From Bigelowiella natans CCMP2755 (lineage: Eukaryota > Cercozoa > Chlorarachniophyceae), in assembly GCA_000320545.1 (NCBI GenBank), contig ADNK01002596.1, forward strand, positions 116,331-180,330: a stretch of DNA of 64,000 nt, written 5' to 3'. Shown piece after piece: positions 38,495 to 52,450 of the stretch (its first letter is position 1; each line of letters starts with the position of its first letter). The notes beneath the pieces are model-generated. The model searched no databases and was not told where the DNA came from. It saw nothing but the letters and a program-made list of their open reading frames with translations. The translations under genes and the position numbers were made by a program.

Positions 38495-39347
38495 ACTTAT
38501 TCGCTCTCAAATATGTACGCGTTGAATTATATCAGATGAATTGAGTCCCCACTCGGGGTGAGAGCTGAACAAAGGTGGCTAACCCCAGCCTTCTTTACTT
38601 CCAAGTGATACGAGCAGCAGTAAGAGAGGGAGGAAGACGAAATATAGTAGTACGACATCAAACAGGAAATATTTTTCAAAAACATATTTTTGACACGCAT
38701 TTGTTGTGAACGTCACCTGTTTTTCGGTTTAAAATCAGAGAAATGACCATAGTGAATATCACGAGAAAGGGAGGAAACTCGATAACGTAGAAGGCAGGAG
38801 TAGGGTCATAGGAAAATAGTAGTACGATGTTTCCCAGTAGTAGTCTAGTCATCATCGAAGTACATGTTGTGGTCCTCGTATGAAAGCCTGATGAAACTAC
38901 TACTACTACTACTAGATCTACTAGATCTATGTGCATTTCCTTTTCCTACTCCTTCCTGTAGTAGTTGTTCTACTACTACTCGTAGGAAATTATTATGAAG
39001 TACATATAGAAAATCTACAAGTAGTCTAGAAGAAAACCATGGAAAATGATGATGATGTGTGCTCGAAACTACTACTTTGCTACTGTATGATGTGGAAGAA
39101 CTGATCCATAGATTAGAACTTTGGAAGATATCGGTTTTAATGTTTGACTTACATCAAATATGCAGGCTATTTTTCATATATTTACCGTTTTCCGAAAGTC
39201 AACATGAGTTACTGAAAAAACTATGGAACCCGACCTCCGATTAGTGTTTAATCATCACACTGCAGTTCAATAATTTGTGAACGAGCGACGCCAAAAGCTG
39301 TACCAGGTTGGTAGCAAGAATTATTTGATAACATCAACGGATCTCTT
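38495..39347. other. Intergenic, 5' side of the synergin-like gene
   Basis: This is presumed promoter and UTR of the minus-strand gene. Short TAC/GTA runs occur. A 61-codon plus-strand frame at 39059-39244 reads plausibly (ELIHRLELWK near its start) but has no splice or family support. Confidence 0.4.
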
Positions 39348-39843
39348 CTAGTACTTGGCATTCCTTCGAATAGATTTGGTAATACAAAGCAGAAGTTTCT
39401 GCCCACAAGTTTTCTTGAAGATGTCTACACATTCATAGGGCCTGTGAAGACATTCATCCCCCAGACCATTAAGGATTCAGGTGGACCAACATAGTATGTT
39501 GTGCCCTAATAGATGTTTAAGCTTACCGCTCCATTGCACGCAGGATATCGCGTCTTTAGAAGGGAATCGGTGGAGGAGGTAGCCTAACCTCAGGAAAAAC
39601 TAAGAAAAATATTCTTAAAATACATGGTCTGAAAGTGTCATCCATTGATGCATCTGCTCATACTTCAGGTCGGACACTATGGAGGCAAAAGAATATGCCT
39701 GGAATGCAATGGTTTGCATAATAATTTCATCATCTAGTTTTCCAATTCCGTGCCAGTACACATCTGACTCTGCAAAATATATAACAACAGGTTCAGAATT
39801 TGCCTTTGTTCCTTTCTCCACCGTCAAATTTACTCGAGGGCAG
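39348..39843 (-). CDS. Last three exons of an unknown small gene
   Basis: Three phase-matched exons on the minus strand (39843-39664, 39553-39527, 39441-39348) encode about 99 residues ending in RRNAKY and a stop. The first exon contains VVIYFAESDVYWHGIG and GKLDDEIIMQTIAFQ. The second is only 27 nt (RDILRAME). The third is Lys/Cys-rich. Donors GTATGA and GTAAGC and acceptors TCTAAAG and TTCACAG are reasonable. I do not recognise the family. The 5' end is missing: an ATG at about 39964 starts a hydrophobic CT-repeat-encoded stretch that could be a leader, but its phase does not join. Its 5' end faces the start of the giant channel gene. Confidence 0.5.
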
Positions 39844-39890
39844 CTCCAGGGGTTGTATGAATTTTAAGTATTGAAAACAAAATAGTATGC

Positions 39891-39893
<3 letters not shown>

Positions 39894-39929
<36 letters not shown>

Positions 39930-40028
39930 AGAGAAATAGAGAGAGAGAGCTGGAGTGCAACATTTACGTTCTGCGATGCCTTACAGAGAGAGAGCGAAGA
40001 GAGATTTACGTTCTGCGTTGCCTTACAG
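39894..40028. repeat. (GA)n tract and 25-bp duplication
   Basis: A GA run (39894-39926) is followed by two 25-bp copies (39962-39986 and 40004-40028) with one mismatch. A (TG)n tract follows at 40099-40129. Confidence 0.9.
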
Positions 40029-40095
40029 CTAGATTACAGTCTTCTAGTCGGTTGCGGTGAATTGTGTACTTTATTAATTTCTCGAATTAGAGATA

Positions 40096-40131
<36 letters not shown>

Positions 40132-40221
40132 ATGACGCTCACTGTTATTATTAATAAGTACGTTGAACTGTCCTCTCTTCTCGTCCTCATTTACACAGAT
40201 TTACGACAATCTAAGAATAAT

Positions 40222-41995
40222 ATGAGCATTGCGAGCGGTGGCTCCTTTGCCAATGTTGCCCCCGACGACGACGACGATATTGAAATCTTTCAGCCGGAAG
40301 GGGGGGTAAAGGGAGATCACAAAGAAAAGGGAGATAAGATACCAAAAATGAAAAATATAGAGAGAGGCTCGGCGCAAAGCAGCACACAGATAATCAAATC
40401 CAACATAACTTTCGCGGACGATCCTGCTGCTTTTGACGATGATGACAGTGACATAGTGGTGGGTATTTTGCATTTTGAAAATTTTAACAAATTGCACGAA
40501 GAAGGAAGGAAGAACACTGTTTTTTTGGAAAACAAGAATAGAAAACGAAATAGTATAAGCTCAATCCAAAACCATCTTTTCGATACACACTTTCCGAATA
40601 CTTACCATCCTTCTCATCAACATGGTAGATATTCCAACCTGGCAAGACAAATTCGACCAAGAATTCTCGCTTTGAGTTGGGACAGTCAATGGAGAACAAC
40701 GTCTCCAAAATATCAGGAGATCTCGTAGGAAACACTAGCGAGGTGTGCTGTTTCTGAAGAAGAGAGAGGGAGAGGAGGGAAATGATAAAAAGGAGAAGCG
40801 GACTCCATTGCATCTTGCTGAATATTAAACTTGTTCCTCTCTTTCTTTAGGAAGGAGAGCATTTGTTTATGACGACATGGTTTATTATTATACATATGTT
40901 TTACTCAGGAAGCCATTGAAACCCCAAAAGACACTGCTTTTAATGGTGGTGACGACGACGACGATGACGACATTGCCATATTCAATCCTGCAGATTCCTC
41001 AGTCAATAACTCTAGCAAAAGTCGACGAAGAGAGGGACTCTCAAATGATAACGACGATTTGGGGAGCGCTCATACTGATGTACGTATGTATGATGATAAG
41101 AGATATGGTCTTGTCTTCTAAGTTACAGTCTCCCCTCACAACTCGTTGAGAAATTTATTCTTCTGCTTGTTAATCCCCTTCTTAACCCCTCTTTCCTTCT
41201 CCCCCTCCTCCTCCTCTTCCTCTTCTCCATTGTTCGGCCAGATATCTGGAGAGATATATGAGTTAGAGCAGCATGGAGACGGTAGTTCTATTGACTCAAC
41301 AGGGGAGATCATGGTAATTATACAAATCTAATTAATTCGTTTATCTGCTGCAGCAGCTGTGAGATCGACGGGATGGATTTTACTATGAGACAACACATAC
41401 TAAATGAATAATAAATATACTTTGACAAGCAATGATTCAGAGCTGTGGAGATTCCATCGATGCTATCACTTACTGTTTATGTATGTGTGTGTGTGTGTGT
41501 GTGTGTGTTCGTTCCTAGGAGATGGATCCAGACGCAATAGAGAGTATGTATGATGTCTCCTATGGTGGTGTTGGTGGAGGAGAGGACTCGAAGGATTCTA
41601 AAGAAGTGCGTGATCACCACCCTACCACCTGTTATTTAATCATCATTCTTCTCTATCTTTCTGTGTATTATTTTTATTATTATCCCCTACTACGTCTGTT
41701 TGGATGCATGCATTCATACATATATCAACTATGCGATTGTATGAATCACTGATGCATGTTTTTGTAATATTGCTGATGGTGATATATGCACTCGTACTAA
41801 TTTTGTAGGACCAAGCGTCCGGCAGGAGACACGCTTTGTAATAGAATTTATTGCTGAGGAAGAAGAAGAAGAACACGACAACAAGAATATATGCTAACCT
41901 TTTACTTAGGATGATATGAGAGCCTAGATAAAATCATAGGACACACCAACACATTTCGTTAATAACATAAATTAAACTAATCTATACATATATAA

Positions 41996-42060
<65 letters not shown>

Positions 42061-43675
42061 CTGCGGATGTCTGAGAAATATACTTATTTTCCCGTAGCGT
42101 CTCCCAAGCAGATGTGCTAGCATGTGCAAAATCCATAAAGGAAAACATCCAGCAAATCGACGATTATCTGCATAAAGTATTAAAAAGATGCATGAATATT
42201 CCACGATGGCATTAAAATATTACCAACACAGAATTGTGCAAAATTATAGGACATATATCATTTGTAAATCAATTCGCTTAGAGTAAAAACATACATATAA
42301 AGTTTATATGTATCTACCAGGTCTTTAATCTGCAACCTGTGTGTCGGACATATTTGCATTGGAGGTGTGTGTGAGTGTGTGTGTGAGTGTGAGTGAGTGT
42401 GAGTGTGAGTGAGTGTGTGCGTGTGCGTGTGAGTGTGAGTGTGAGATAGTATGTGGTGATGACATTCATTTTTGCTTATTTGAGTTGTTCTGGAAGAAGT
42501 AAAGAAAGATGATATACACATCCTATGTATTCTTCATTTTGTTTGTGATGAAGTGAACTATCTGATGACTATGTATTCTTCATTTTGTGTGTGATGAAGT
42601 GAACTATCTGATGACTAATGTATTATTTGACGATGACTACGGCTACAGAAACCTTCTGCTACGAATTTGGCATGAAACCTTCGATTCGAATGGAAACTGC
42701 ACGACCAATATGTATGATTATTGCTATCTTATCTACAATGATAGTTTTTTTAATGCTGTTGACAATACACGTAGTACCAATGGTATGTTGTTGAACAAAT
42801 AGATGCTTTATTTATGTAATGGTATATTGTGAAAAGAAGTATTATTTATGTAGTGTTGGTGGTGGTGGTGGTGGTGGTGGTTTTTGTGAGACAAATTCTG
42901 AAAGGAAAAGAGGAGAAGAAGGAGGAGGAAGAGGTGGTGGTGGTGGTGGTGGTGGTGGTGGTGGTGGTGAAGGACGACGAGAAACATCTACTAGCTATCA
43001 CATTTATTCGCTGCCGTCCTCCTCCCTCCTCCTTCTCCTCCTCTTTATGATGAATTTACATTTAGATCCTACCTGCAAGAGCTCGAGGAAATAGCTATCG
43101 GTCTGGGAGAGGCACAAAGGTATGTCGGTCGTCGAGTGTACAAGATAGATAGATAGATAGATAGATGGTAGATATTTGTGGAATAAGAATAATAATAATG
43201 ATAATAATCGAGAATTAACAATATCATTATCATCATAAGATCAGCACCGCTTGCTGTTTTGGTGTAATTCGTTATCCTCCTCCTACCAAATCCTTGTCAT
43301 CGTTGGGGCGTGGAAGAGGAAGAAGAACCCCTAATACTGCTTTAAACGCTGCATATGTCGAATATTGTGTTGTTACCAGCAAATGGAGCGAAATTCTTAT
43401 CAATCTCATCAGAGAAAAATCTGGTAAGTGGTAGCTTCGTCAGAATTAATAGTAATACTGAGAAGAATTAATAGTAATACTGAGAAGTAGGAGAAGGAGA
43501 GAAAGAAGACGTAGAAGAAGAAGAAGAAGAAGAAGAAGAAGAAGAGACAGAAGAAGACAGATTGTGTTATGATACTTCAGACTACGTTACACATAAGATA
43601 CACTAATAATGATAATATAACAACAGCAATAATAATTTGCGATCATCCACATTTCTCGTCACTAACATCATAGTT

Positions 43676-43706
<31 letters not shown>

Positions 43707-44125
43707 CCACCACCTTCCAACACTTTATGAAAACAGCCCAAACAAGATCTGGAAACTCGGTTAAGAGAAAGGTGGACATACTAATTGTGTAAACAATCTT
43801 TTTCTCCCTCTTTTCTTCCTCTTCCTCCTCTTTCTTTACAAGATGCATTATTGAAATTCGTTTATCCAACTTCAAACTAAGTAGTATTTTATGTGTGGAA
43901 AATGATGATGATTTATCAGAGAGTGATAAGTGGCTTTTCACACGTGTCTCTCGATGATGACGCACATCCTGCAAAGGCAGAGTTGGCAAACCTGGAGCGC
44001 ATGTTATATGCTAATTTAAGAATCTGTGTCTCCAAAAGCGATGCAAGCGACGATCCCAACCTGCATAATGAAGACAACGAAGCTGGTTTTCTACTACTAC
44101 TTCTTCTTCATCTTCTTCTTCTTCT

Positions 44126-44157
<32 letters not shown>

Positions 44158-45454
44158 ACGTACTTGGTTGCGTGGTAGCCAGTAGTAAGTAACCGTGTTG
44201 ATGCTGTTCTTTTGTCAATCATCTTTTAATATATAGTGTATGGTGTGTGTGTCTACTCTTTACATCTTCAAATAGGCCTTTTCTGGTGGAGATTCTTCGG
44301 TGTACGAACACGAGAGGAGAAGTTGGAAGTGTTCTGCCGTGCCTTATCGTTGTATTTGAGGCATGAGTTCAACCAATTTATCGGATCTGATGAGACACTA
44401 ATACAGCTTGTAAAGCAAACAGTTGACACGGGGGTGGATACTGGGGTCAGTCAGTCAGTCAGTCAGACAGTACATAAATAAATAGGTTAAATATAATCAT
44501 CACGCACATGTTTTGCTCCTCTTACTAATTCTTTACTGAGACAAGTGAGATGAGCCAGAGAATTAAAGATTAACATTTTTATCATATGAATTTCAAACAC
44601 AGAGCGACCACAAGAAAGATGAGGGCAAGTCACACGACAATATTGTCTCCGATAATGAGTTTCGTGAATTTATTTCACGTTATGGCCCGCTCAAATCGTG
44701 CTTTAACAAGATGCGTGGTGTCTGCGTCGTCAAGGACACAAAAACAGGAAGAATCGAGGGTGCTGATTGGTTTTATCCCTACGATCGCCAGGAAACTGTG
44801 TGTCTACTCAAATTCGGTCTGGCTTCCTTCTTTTTACCAATTTTATAAAATAATAATAATAATATTAATAATAATAATAATAAGAAAAATGATAATTATT
44901 TTGAACACCTTCGATTAATTTGGCAGTTTCTTCGTTACTGTTAAAAGAAGAAGATGTAATAATAAACTGTTCATTGTTGATATTCCTAATTGTACAGGAA
45001 AACAGGGGCGAGCGTCAAGAGAGTGGGTTGCAAGGTTGGGATGGAGGCACAAGAATATGGCATTTGTCTTCAGGTGATGATGATGTTGACTATGGTGCTG
45101 CTGCTACTGTTGTGTTGTTCGTTGCCGGCATCAGCCCAGAACCACTTAGCTCAGATAATTGATCACAATATTATTTTCCTGCAAGTGGAGAAGAGAGATC
45201 AGCCATTAAATCCTAAATAAAAATACATTATTATTCTATGTTTCCTAATTTTATCTCCCAGTTACATGAACCACAAGGACACGGCACACACACCTGTTAC
45301 ACACGGATATAAACAAGAGAAGGAAAATCATTTGTACGAGTGCGAACTGCAATCGATCAAAGTTTCTGGAGTAACCATGCGCCATTTGATCCTCAACATC
45401 TGTGGCAATCAGGTAGTATCGTAGAGTATATTAAATAACATTTACACACATACA

Positions 45455-45494
<40 letters not shown>

Positions 45495-46474
45495 GAGGTG
45501 TCTTTATAAATTTCAATCAATCTCATATGCAACAATCTAGTAATTCTCACGTTATTCAATGAACGATCATGATGATTACAATGATGTACGACAGCGTTTC
45601 AAATATGAAAAGAGCAAAATCTTAACAATGATGGTGAATATGATATTAAAATAGGGAGAACGGACTCCTATATTTGGGGAGAACATGCGATTGGAGAAAA
45701 AAAAAGCGGAAGAAGAAGATAGGAAATGGAATAACTGGCTCTCTTCCCTGAAGAAGGCACATCAGCAACGGCGCAAAGTGCATGCTATCGCTGAGGGCTT
45801 TGAGGAGGTAGTAGTAGTAGGTGGTTACTAGAGCATGAGTGCGTAAGTATGAGTGAGTGAGTAGTGGTAGTGTCGTTGAAAATGCTGATAATTGATCGTA
45901 CCATTGTTGTGCGACGCTTTGTTGTTATTGTAGTTGCCTTCATGGTAATAAACATTAGCACATTATTTCCACCACGCATAATCATGTCAACCACATAGGA
46001 TCACCATAATCAGAACCGATTTCGTTGTCATCATCTTTATCATTATCGATCAACATCCAAGAGACACACCACCTTGACCACTACCACCATTACTACCACA
46101 GGTATTCGAGCTGAACACGTTCTTCGAGAAGCTACGAAGTCGTGGCAAGTCGCCCTTACTTCGAGAAAGCATGCTTGAAACAGTGGAAGGCCGCTCTCTT
46201 TTCAAATGGATGCAGATGACGTGTAATAACATCAACATCTCAGTCAAGGATCTCTATTCTTCCAGTCCTTCGACGCGACACAAGGCACTAGTGACATTAC
46301 AGCATTTGACAATGTCTGCAGGAGCTTCCTGCTCTACGCTTTCCGATAACGATCGCCACTTGCTTCAGGTTAGAAAAAGAAGAAGAAGAAGAGGAGAAAT
46401 ATGATCGACAAAAAAGAACAAAAAGCAGAAAGATAGATTGTATGTAGTTGCAGGCGCTGCAGTTCTAGTGATTC

Positions 46475-46521
<47 letters not shown>

Positions 46522-49500
46522 TGTGTGTGAGAAGGGGGGGGGGGGAGTAGAAGGACCAGATTAAACACAAATTATTATTATTACTATTGTTGTTGATGTT
46601 ATTGTTGTTGTTTCCTTTGCTTATCAGAAGCTGAATCCTTTCTCGCGTGAGGTATCATCGCGCGAGAAGGAACAACGGCAATTAATGGAGAGGAAAGGGA
46701 ACTTGAAGCACTATCAATGGGCATTCAATGATTATAAGCGAGAGGGCCAAACCGTGATCCACGAACTCGTCGATGCCGCCACCGTACTTTTGGGAACAAC
46801 GAAAAATGGGGGGGGGCCAATCAATGCACAGGCCATGCTTATCGATCACTTCCAAGTAATAATGATAAAATAATAATCATACTAATAATACTAGATGATT
46901 AACACCGACAATGAAATTTAATAGGATGGAAAATGCGTTACCTGCCTGCTACTTTATTAAACTTGTGTGTGTCTGTATCGATTCCATCAACATAGAATAA
47001 CAATAACTCATTACATATTTTATCATAACTTTTTTATCATAACTATTCACCTTTACCTTTTCCTCCACATACTTGCACATACACACTTACGAACACACAT
47101 ACAAACCTGTGTTTGTGCGCGCGAGTGTGTATCTTCCTGTCTATTCTCTACTTCGTGAACATTTACTCTTATTACCATTATCATCATCATCATCATCATC
47201 ATTTCGTTAACATTATATTGACTTCTTATTATTATCTTTTCGTGATGCATATATGATGATTCATAAAACGCAGAACGTGTTAGGATTGCTCAAATCACTG
47301 TCGATTGTGGGTGTAGCGATGCATATCACAAATGATGCCGGGGCCACGCCTATCGAGCGTGTTGTTTCATGGTTTGCAAATCATCGAGAAAAGAGCAAGT
47401 CTTCCCTCCCAATTATTAGCGTTCAGATGTTTCACTCGCTCTTCTTCACGGTGTATGAGCGCACAATCAGCGACTTTCAGTCTGTAGTTCCTTTGGCGGG
47501 AGAGACACACGCGCGCAAGCATAGCGGTATCCTCATTAAAGTTTTACGAGGAATTATTCCTCAAGGTGACATTGAGATCATTGAGCATCTGGTGAAAACC
47601 GATCGCCGACTGCGTCATATGCTACGATTCGAGACAAAAAGGGAAACAAACATCTTTTTGTCTCTCAGTATCAACCATGATAGTAGCCATGGATCTCCAG
47701 GGCTTGGAGAAGGAGCGATTTCAATGGGACATGGTGAGCAAGAAATGGTGTAGTCGTTGTTCATAATATTTATGATAATGATTCTTTCGGGTTGGTTGTT
47801 GGGCTACACCTCTTTACTCTTGGCTACTTGCTTTTTCTTACGGCATTCAATTTGCTGTTTTCTCCTTGTGTTAGTGCTGATCTCAATTCGCGTAATGTTT
47901 TCACTTCTTCTTCTTCTTCTTCTTCTTGGTGTGCTGCTGTAGGAAATGATGTGCAGTCCAGCGGTGCGGCTGGTGTGTCCTTTCTTCACTATCTGATCCA
48001 GCAAACAGCAAACCATAATCATATGGATACTCACTTTGATGCATATGGAAATGCACCTCGAATTGCGAAGCTTGTATTCTCAGAAATGCCTCCTGAGAGG
48101 AAGGGCCTTTATTGCTCACTGCCAGGGGGTGAACATGGCGACACTCCGATCCTCGCTGCAGCTCGAGCCAATCATCAACCAATGATGTATTTATTATGAT
48201 GCCACAAGTCTCTAACAATCCAACGAGTCACATGTGGATTTTGTGGATTTGTGTCTTTCCAATACAAATACTACCTCCTCTAATGATACACGAATATTAA
48301 CTTCCTTTATTACTTGCTGCGTTTGACTTCTTTACATACGTCATGAAATTTGTGTGGTGATAAGAGATTTCTTCTTCTTCTTCTTCTTCTTCTTCTTCTT
48401 CTTCATAGGAAATTTCTGCTGCACGTTGGTACCCGGCTGCGTCGTGACTTCATGGAATTCCGGCGGCACAATGATGCTGCTATTAAGGATGGTGGTGGTG
48501 GTGGAAAAAAGAATAGGTGGGGGGTGTTACAACATGTATAATATCCTTATTTATTGTCATTCATCCTTTTAACGGTGAAAAGTGCCTTCGGTTGCAATAC
48601 TCTCCACCACATTGTCGTTGTCTTAATCGCCATCATCATCATCATCATCATTATTTGCTATTACCACTACTACTACTTACTGCCATCGCTGTTGGTGGTG
48701 GTGGTAGTGCATAACCCACCACCACCATCATGGTATCGTCGTCATCATCGTCGTCGTTAACTCTTCTTCTTCTGTTGTTGATATCAAATCTACCATTAAG
48801 TTCTCCACACGGAGGAGGAGGCGGCGGAGGCGGCGGAGGGGGGGTGCTAGGGGCCCTCGGTATAGGGTCTCCAGGAAGAATGAGTTCAGGGGGGAAATCG
48901 CCTGAGTCAATGCTGCAACGCAATAGCTCACAGCTCTCTTTAAAGATGATACGATCTATGTCGCTTGTATTTCAGAAGAATGATCATGATATCATAGGCA
49001 CTCCTATCTGCGAGATGGCCGACCGGTAGAATTTCTCCTAAAATCATTTTATTGATGATTCACAATGATAGTAAGAGTGGAACGAGGAAGTAGCACTGGT
49101 GTCAGGAAAAATACTGATAAATGGATGATAATGGCGATCTTAACATTTGAACTCGCCACGTCGTTGTTGTCATCTTTTGTTTGTGCATTATTTTGTAAAT
49201 TTCTTTTTCTTACAATAAATAGATACGGCAACTGTTTACTGCACTTCTTGGCAGCAAGTTCAAAGATATCACTTCGTGAAGTCTCTACAATTCTATCGGC
49301 CTTAGATAGTGCAGGTGGATTGATATCTGCTGTAATTGCTGCTGCTACTGCTGCTGCTGAACGTGAAAGACCTCATTCATTGCTAGGGTGTTATAGCAGT
49401 AGAGAACTTCTGCTTTCAATTGTTATTATATTGGTGCTTAATACTAGGTGTTTTGCAACATCATATATTTCATGTAGCCTTGTCTCTGTCTTGATTCTAT

Positions 49501-49842
49501 TCGATGTGTTTGCTAGGGGAAGCAACCGCTGCGATGGTTGACCGCATGAATGCAAAGGGGGAGACACCTTTGTCTATCTTACTCTCTAGATATAAAGCCA
49601 TACAGTCTACGGCTTCGAACTCACAGACAATGCAAATGTCAAACGTGCAATCTATTGAGCTTGCCAATGTAACGCTGCTTCTGCTTGCAAGAGGTGCCCG
49701 AACACAAGGATTGCGCCATGATGAAATGGAAATCCTAGGTGAAATTGCAGGCTTGGCGATGCAACGGTGAGTAGGGAAATAGTAGCCCTCTTTGTGTGAT
49801 GTCGTACAAGTGTGTGTGTGTGTGTGTGCGTGTGAAAGAGAG

Positions 49843-49900
<58 letters not shown>

Positions 49901-50767
49901 TTCGAAGAGATAGAGATGTGGCATTTACGAATTACAAGTGTAACAGAAAGTGACAACATGGTTGTTATCGGCGATTGAGCAGGTGCGTGAACTATCGTTG
50001 GACCATTCTCCGCAACGCAGTGCAGTATGGCGACGACAGGCTGGTGGAACTGATACTATCGTCAAAAAGTATTCGCACATTTCCTTTCCTAAAGCATCCA
50101 CGCTTTGAGAAGCGCAAGACCAGACTTCAAAAAAGGAGGAAAGAGCATGCGCGTCGTCTTCTCCGCCAAATAACGGCGAAGCGGTACACCGCTCATTGCA
50201 TAAAACTAGTTTTTTCTTATTTTCAAATTTGACAATAACAGTCTATCCTAAAGTACATTCCTCAAAGAACTTACCTCCTCGTTCAACCTCCTTGGCCTTC
50301 CTTTCACTACCGCAATCATCTTAGATTTTCAACTATTATACAAGCGAAATCGCCGATGGGGATTGGAAGCCACCGTCCTACGACAACATTTGCGGGAGCT
50401 GAAGGGGGGAGACCAAAGATGGCATGGCCTAGTCGAAAAGGAGGAGGAGGGGGGGGGGGGGGGGGGACAGGGACGGGGACCGGGGCAGGACAAATTGGAT
50501 TGAACAGTTTACAACGATTCAATTTACAACGATTCAATTCTGACTTATTTGATCTCAATGAAAGAGGAATGAATTCGCAAAAAGCGTTAAACCTAACGCG
50601 AAGCCCATTTTTCGAGGGCATATCCGATCATACGTTAATACATGTCGCGACGTCTAGTCCACATTCTAACGCCAAGATTGTAGAGATGCTGTTTAGGCAG
50701 GATCAGGTAAAACTTAAAAACAGTCGTAGTAGTGTTGTACTTTTCTTTTGATGAAATGTATGACATT

Positions 50768-50804
<37 letters not shown>

Positions 50805-52416
50805 ACTTTCTCACTCACTCTGTTGCTGACGTCCTCCTCGCCTTACACTACTTAGGTTATTGCCGATCGCAAATTCCGTGGGCGTTTGAAAGAGCTTGTA
50901 GTGACGCCAGATGACCTTAACCGGCAGCTTCAAGCGGTGAATGCGGGCGCCTTTCATGCCAAGAAATCGTCATCACGCAAGGACAAGTCTACATTAACGC
51001 ACATCATGCTCGGAAACCACCATCATTATCACCAACCATCGCGTATCCAATCCTCACAAATGGACGAGCGAAACTTACTACGCCTTGGGTAATCAGACAT
51101 TTGCCCTCCGTTTTCAGTTGTGTGTGTGAGAGAGAGAGAGAGAGAGAGTAATTCGTGTGTATATACCTCCAAATTCATAGCTGTATTCATAAAGAAATAC
51201 TATCGTTATGTTTCTTGTTTTTTTGATTGATTAAATTGATACTAACAGGTTGAACTTAGCTGATGATGGCGAGAAGAATCCCCTGCATTACATTGCATCA
51301 AAGCAAAACACCCAGACACGCAATATTGCTAAACTTTTAGTCGAGAATAGTGTGAATATAGTACATATGGACGCCGAGGGCCTCACACCTCTGCACGTGG
51401 CGGCTAAGGCTAATCAGCTCGAAATTGTGGACTTGATGGTCAGCACGCACATGCATCTCGACATCAAGACAGGCCGTGTACAGGACGACTACGCTCTGTA
51501 AGAATAAGAAGGAGAAGAAGAAGAAGAAGAAGAAGAAAACAATGTTGTTAAATATAAACCAGCAGTGAATATGTATTACTGTAGTATTTGTCACATCATA
51601 TTATTCTCACTTATATATAGATACGCGAACGCCATGAAGCAGCTTGAGGGTTCTTCATCTCGTGTCAATGCAAAACACGACCGTACAGCTTTGTTCTTTG
51701 CTGTTGAGCAAGGAAACTGGCAGATCTGCTCACTTCTATTAGCTAGAAAAGCTCAAGTAGATGAATTCGACTCTCAGGGAAAGACCGCGCTTACTGTTGC
51801 CTTCCAGTGTCGCCATGGACGCCTAACTGATGATAAACTGTACGTGCAGCACTGTAGAAGAGAATGTGTGTAGTATTTGAATTTAGTAGTATTTGGTGTC
51901 CTTTTGGATAAGAATGCTTCGATTAGATTATAAGTTGTTTTTGGGGTTTGAGAATGATAGTTTACCCCTCCCTCTTCATCATTATCGAAAGGTACGTTGA
52001 CATTGTGGAGACGCTAGAAGTGTGGCGTGAACTAGTAGGCGACGTTCAGAGGCTTACGATGCATCAGAAGAGGACTATGGTAAAAAAATGCGAATATTGG
52101 CTTCGCATTAAGCAGCGTAATGAGCGCGAGTTCTCTGTTGCGGACCCTCTCGACAAATCCAGGCATATCATCGCCACCATTCAGCAGGTAGTACAATTTT
52201 TTGTAATTCAATTTTTGAATTATAGCATATGTGTGAGTGTGCACATAAGAGTGTGTCTGTTTGTGTGTGATTTGTTGCACAGGCTAGATATGTGTGCATA
52301 TAGTTACTTCTTTACCATGTCTTCTCGTTGTTTGAATTTCATAGAGAGATGACCACAAAATAAGGATAGCAGCACTCCTCAAGCCAAATGCTACGATCTA
52401 TCTCATATTCACAACC

Positions 52417-52450
<34 letters not shown>

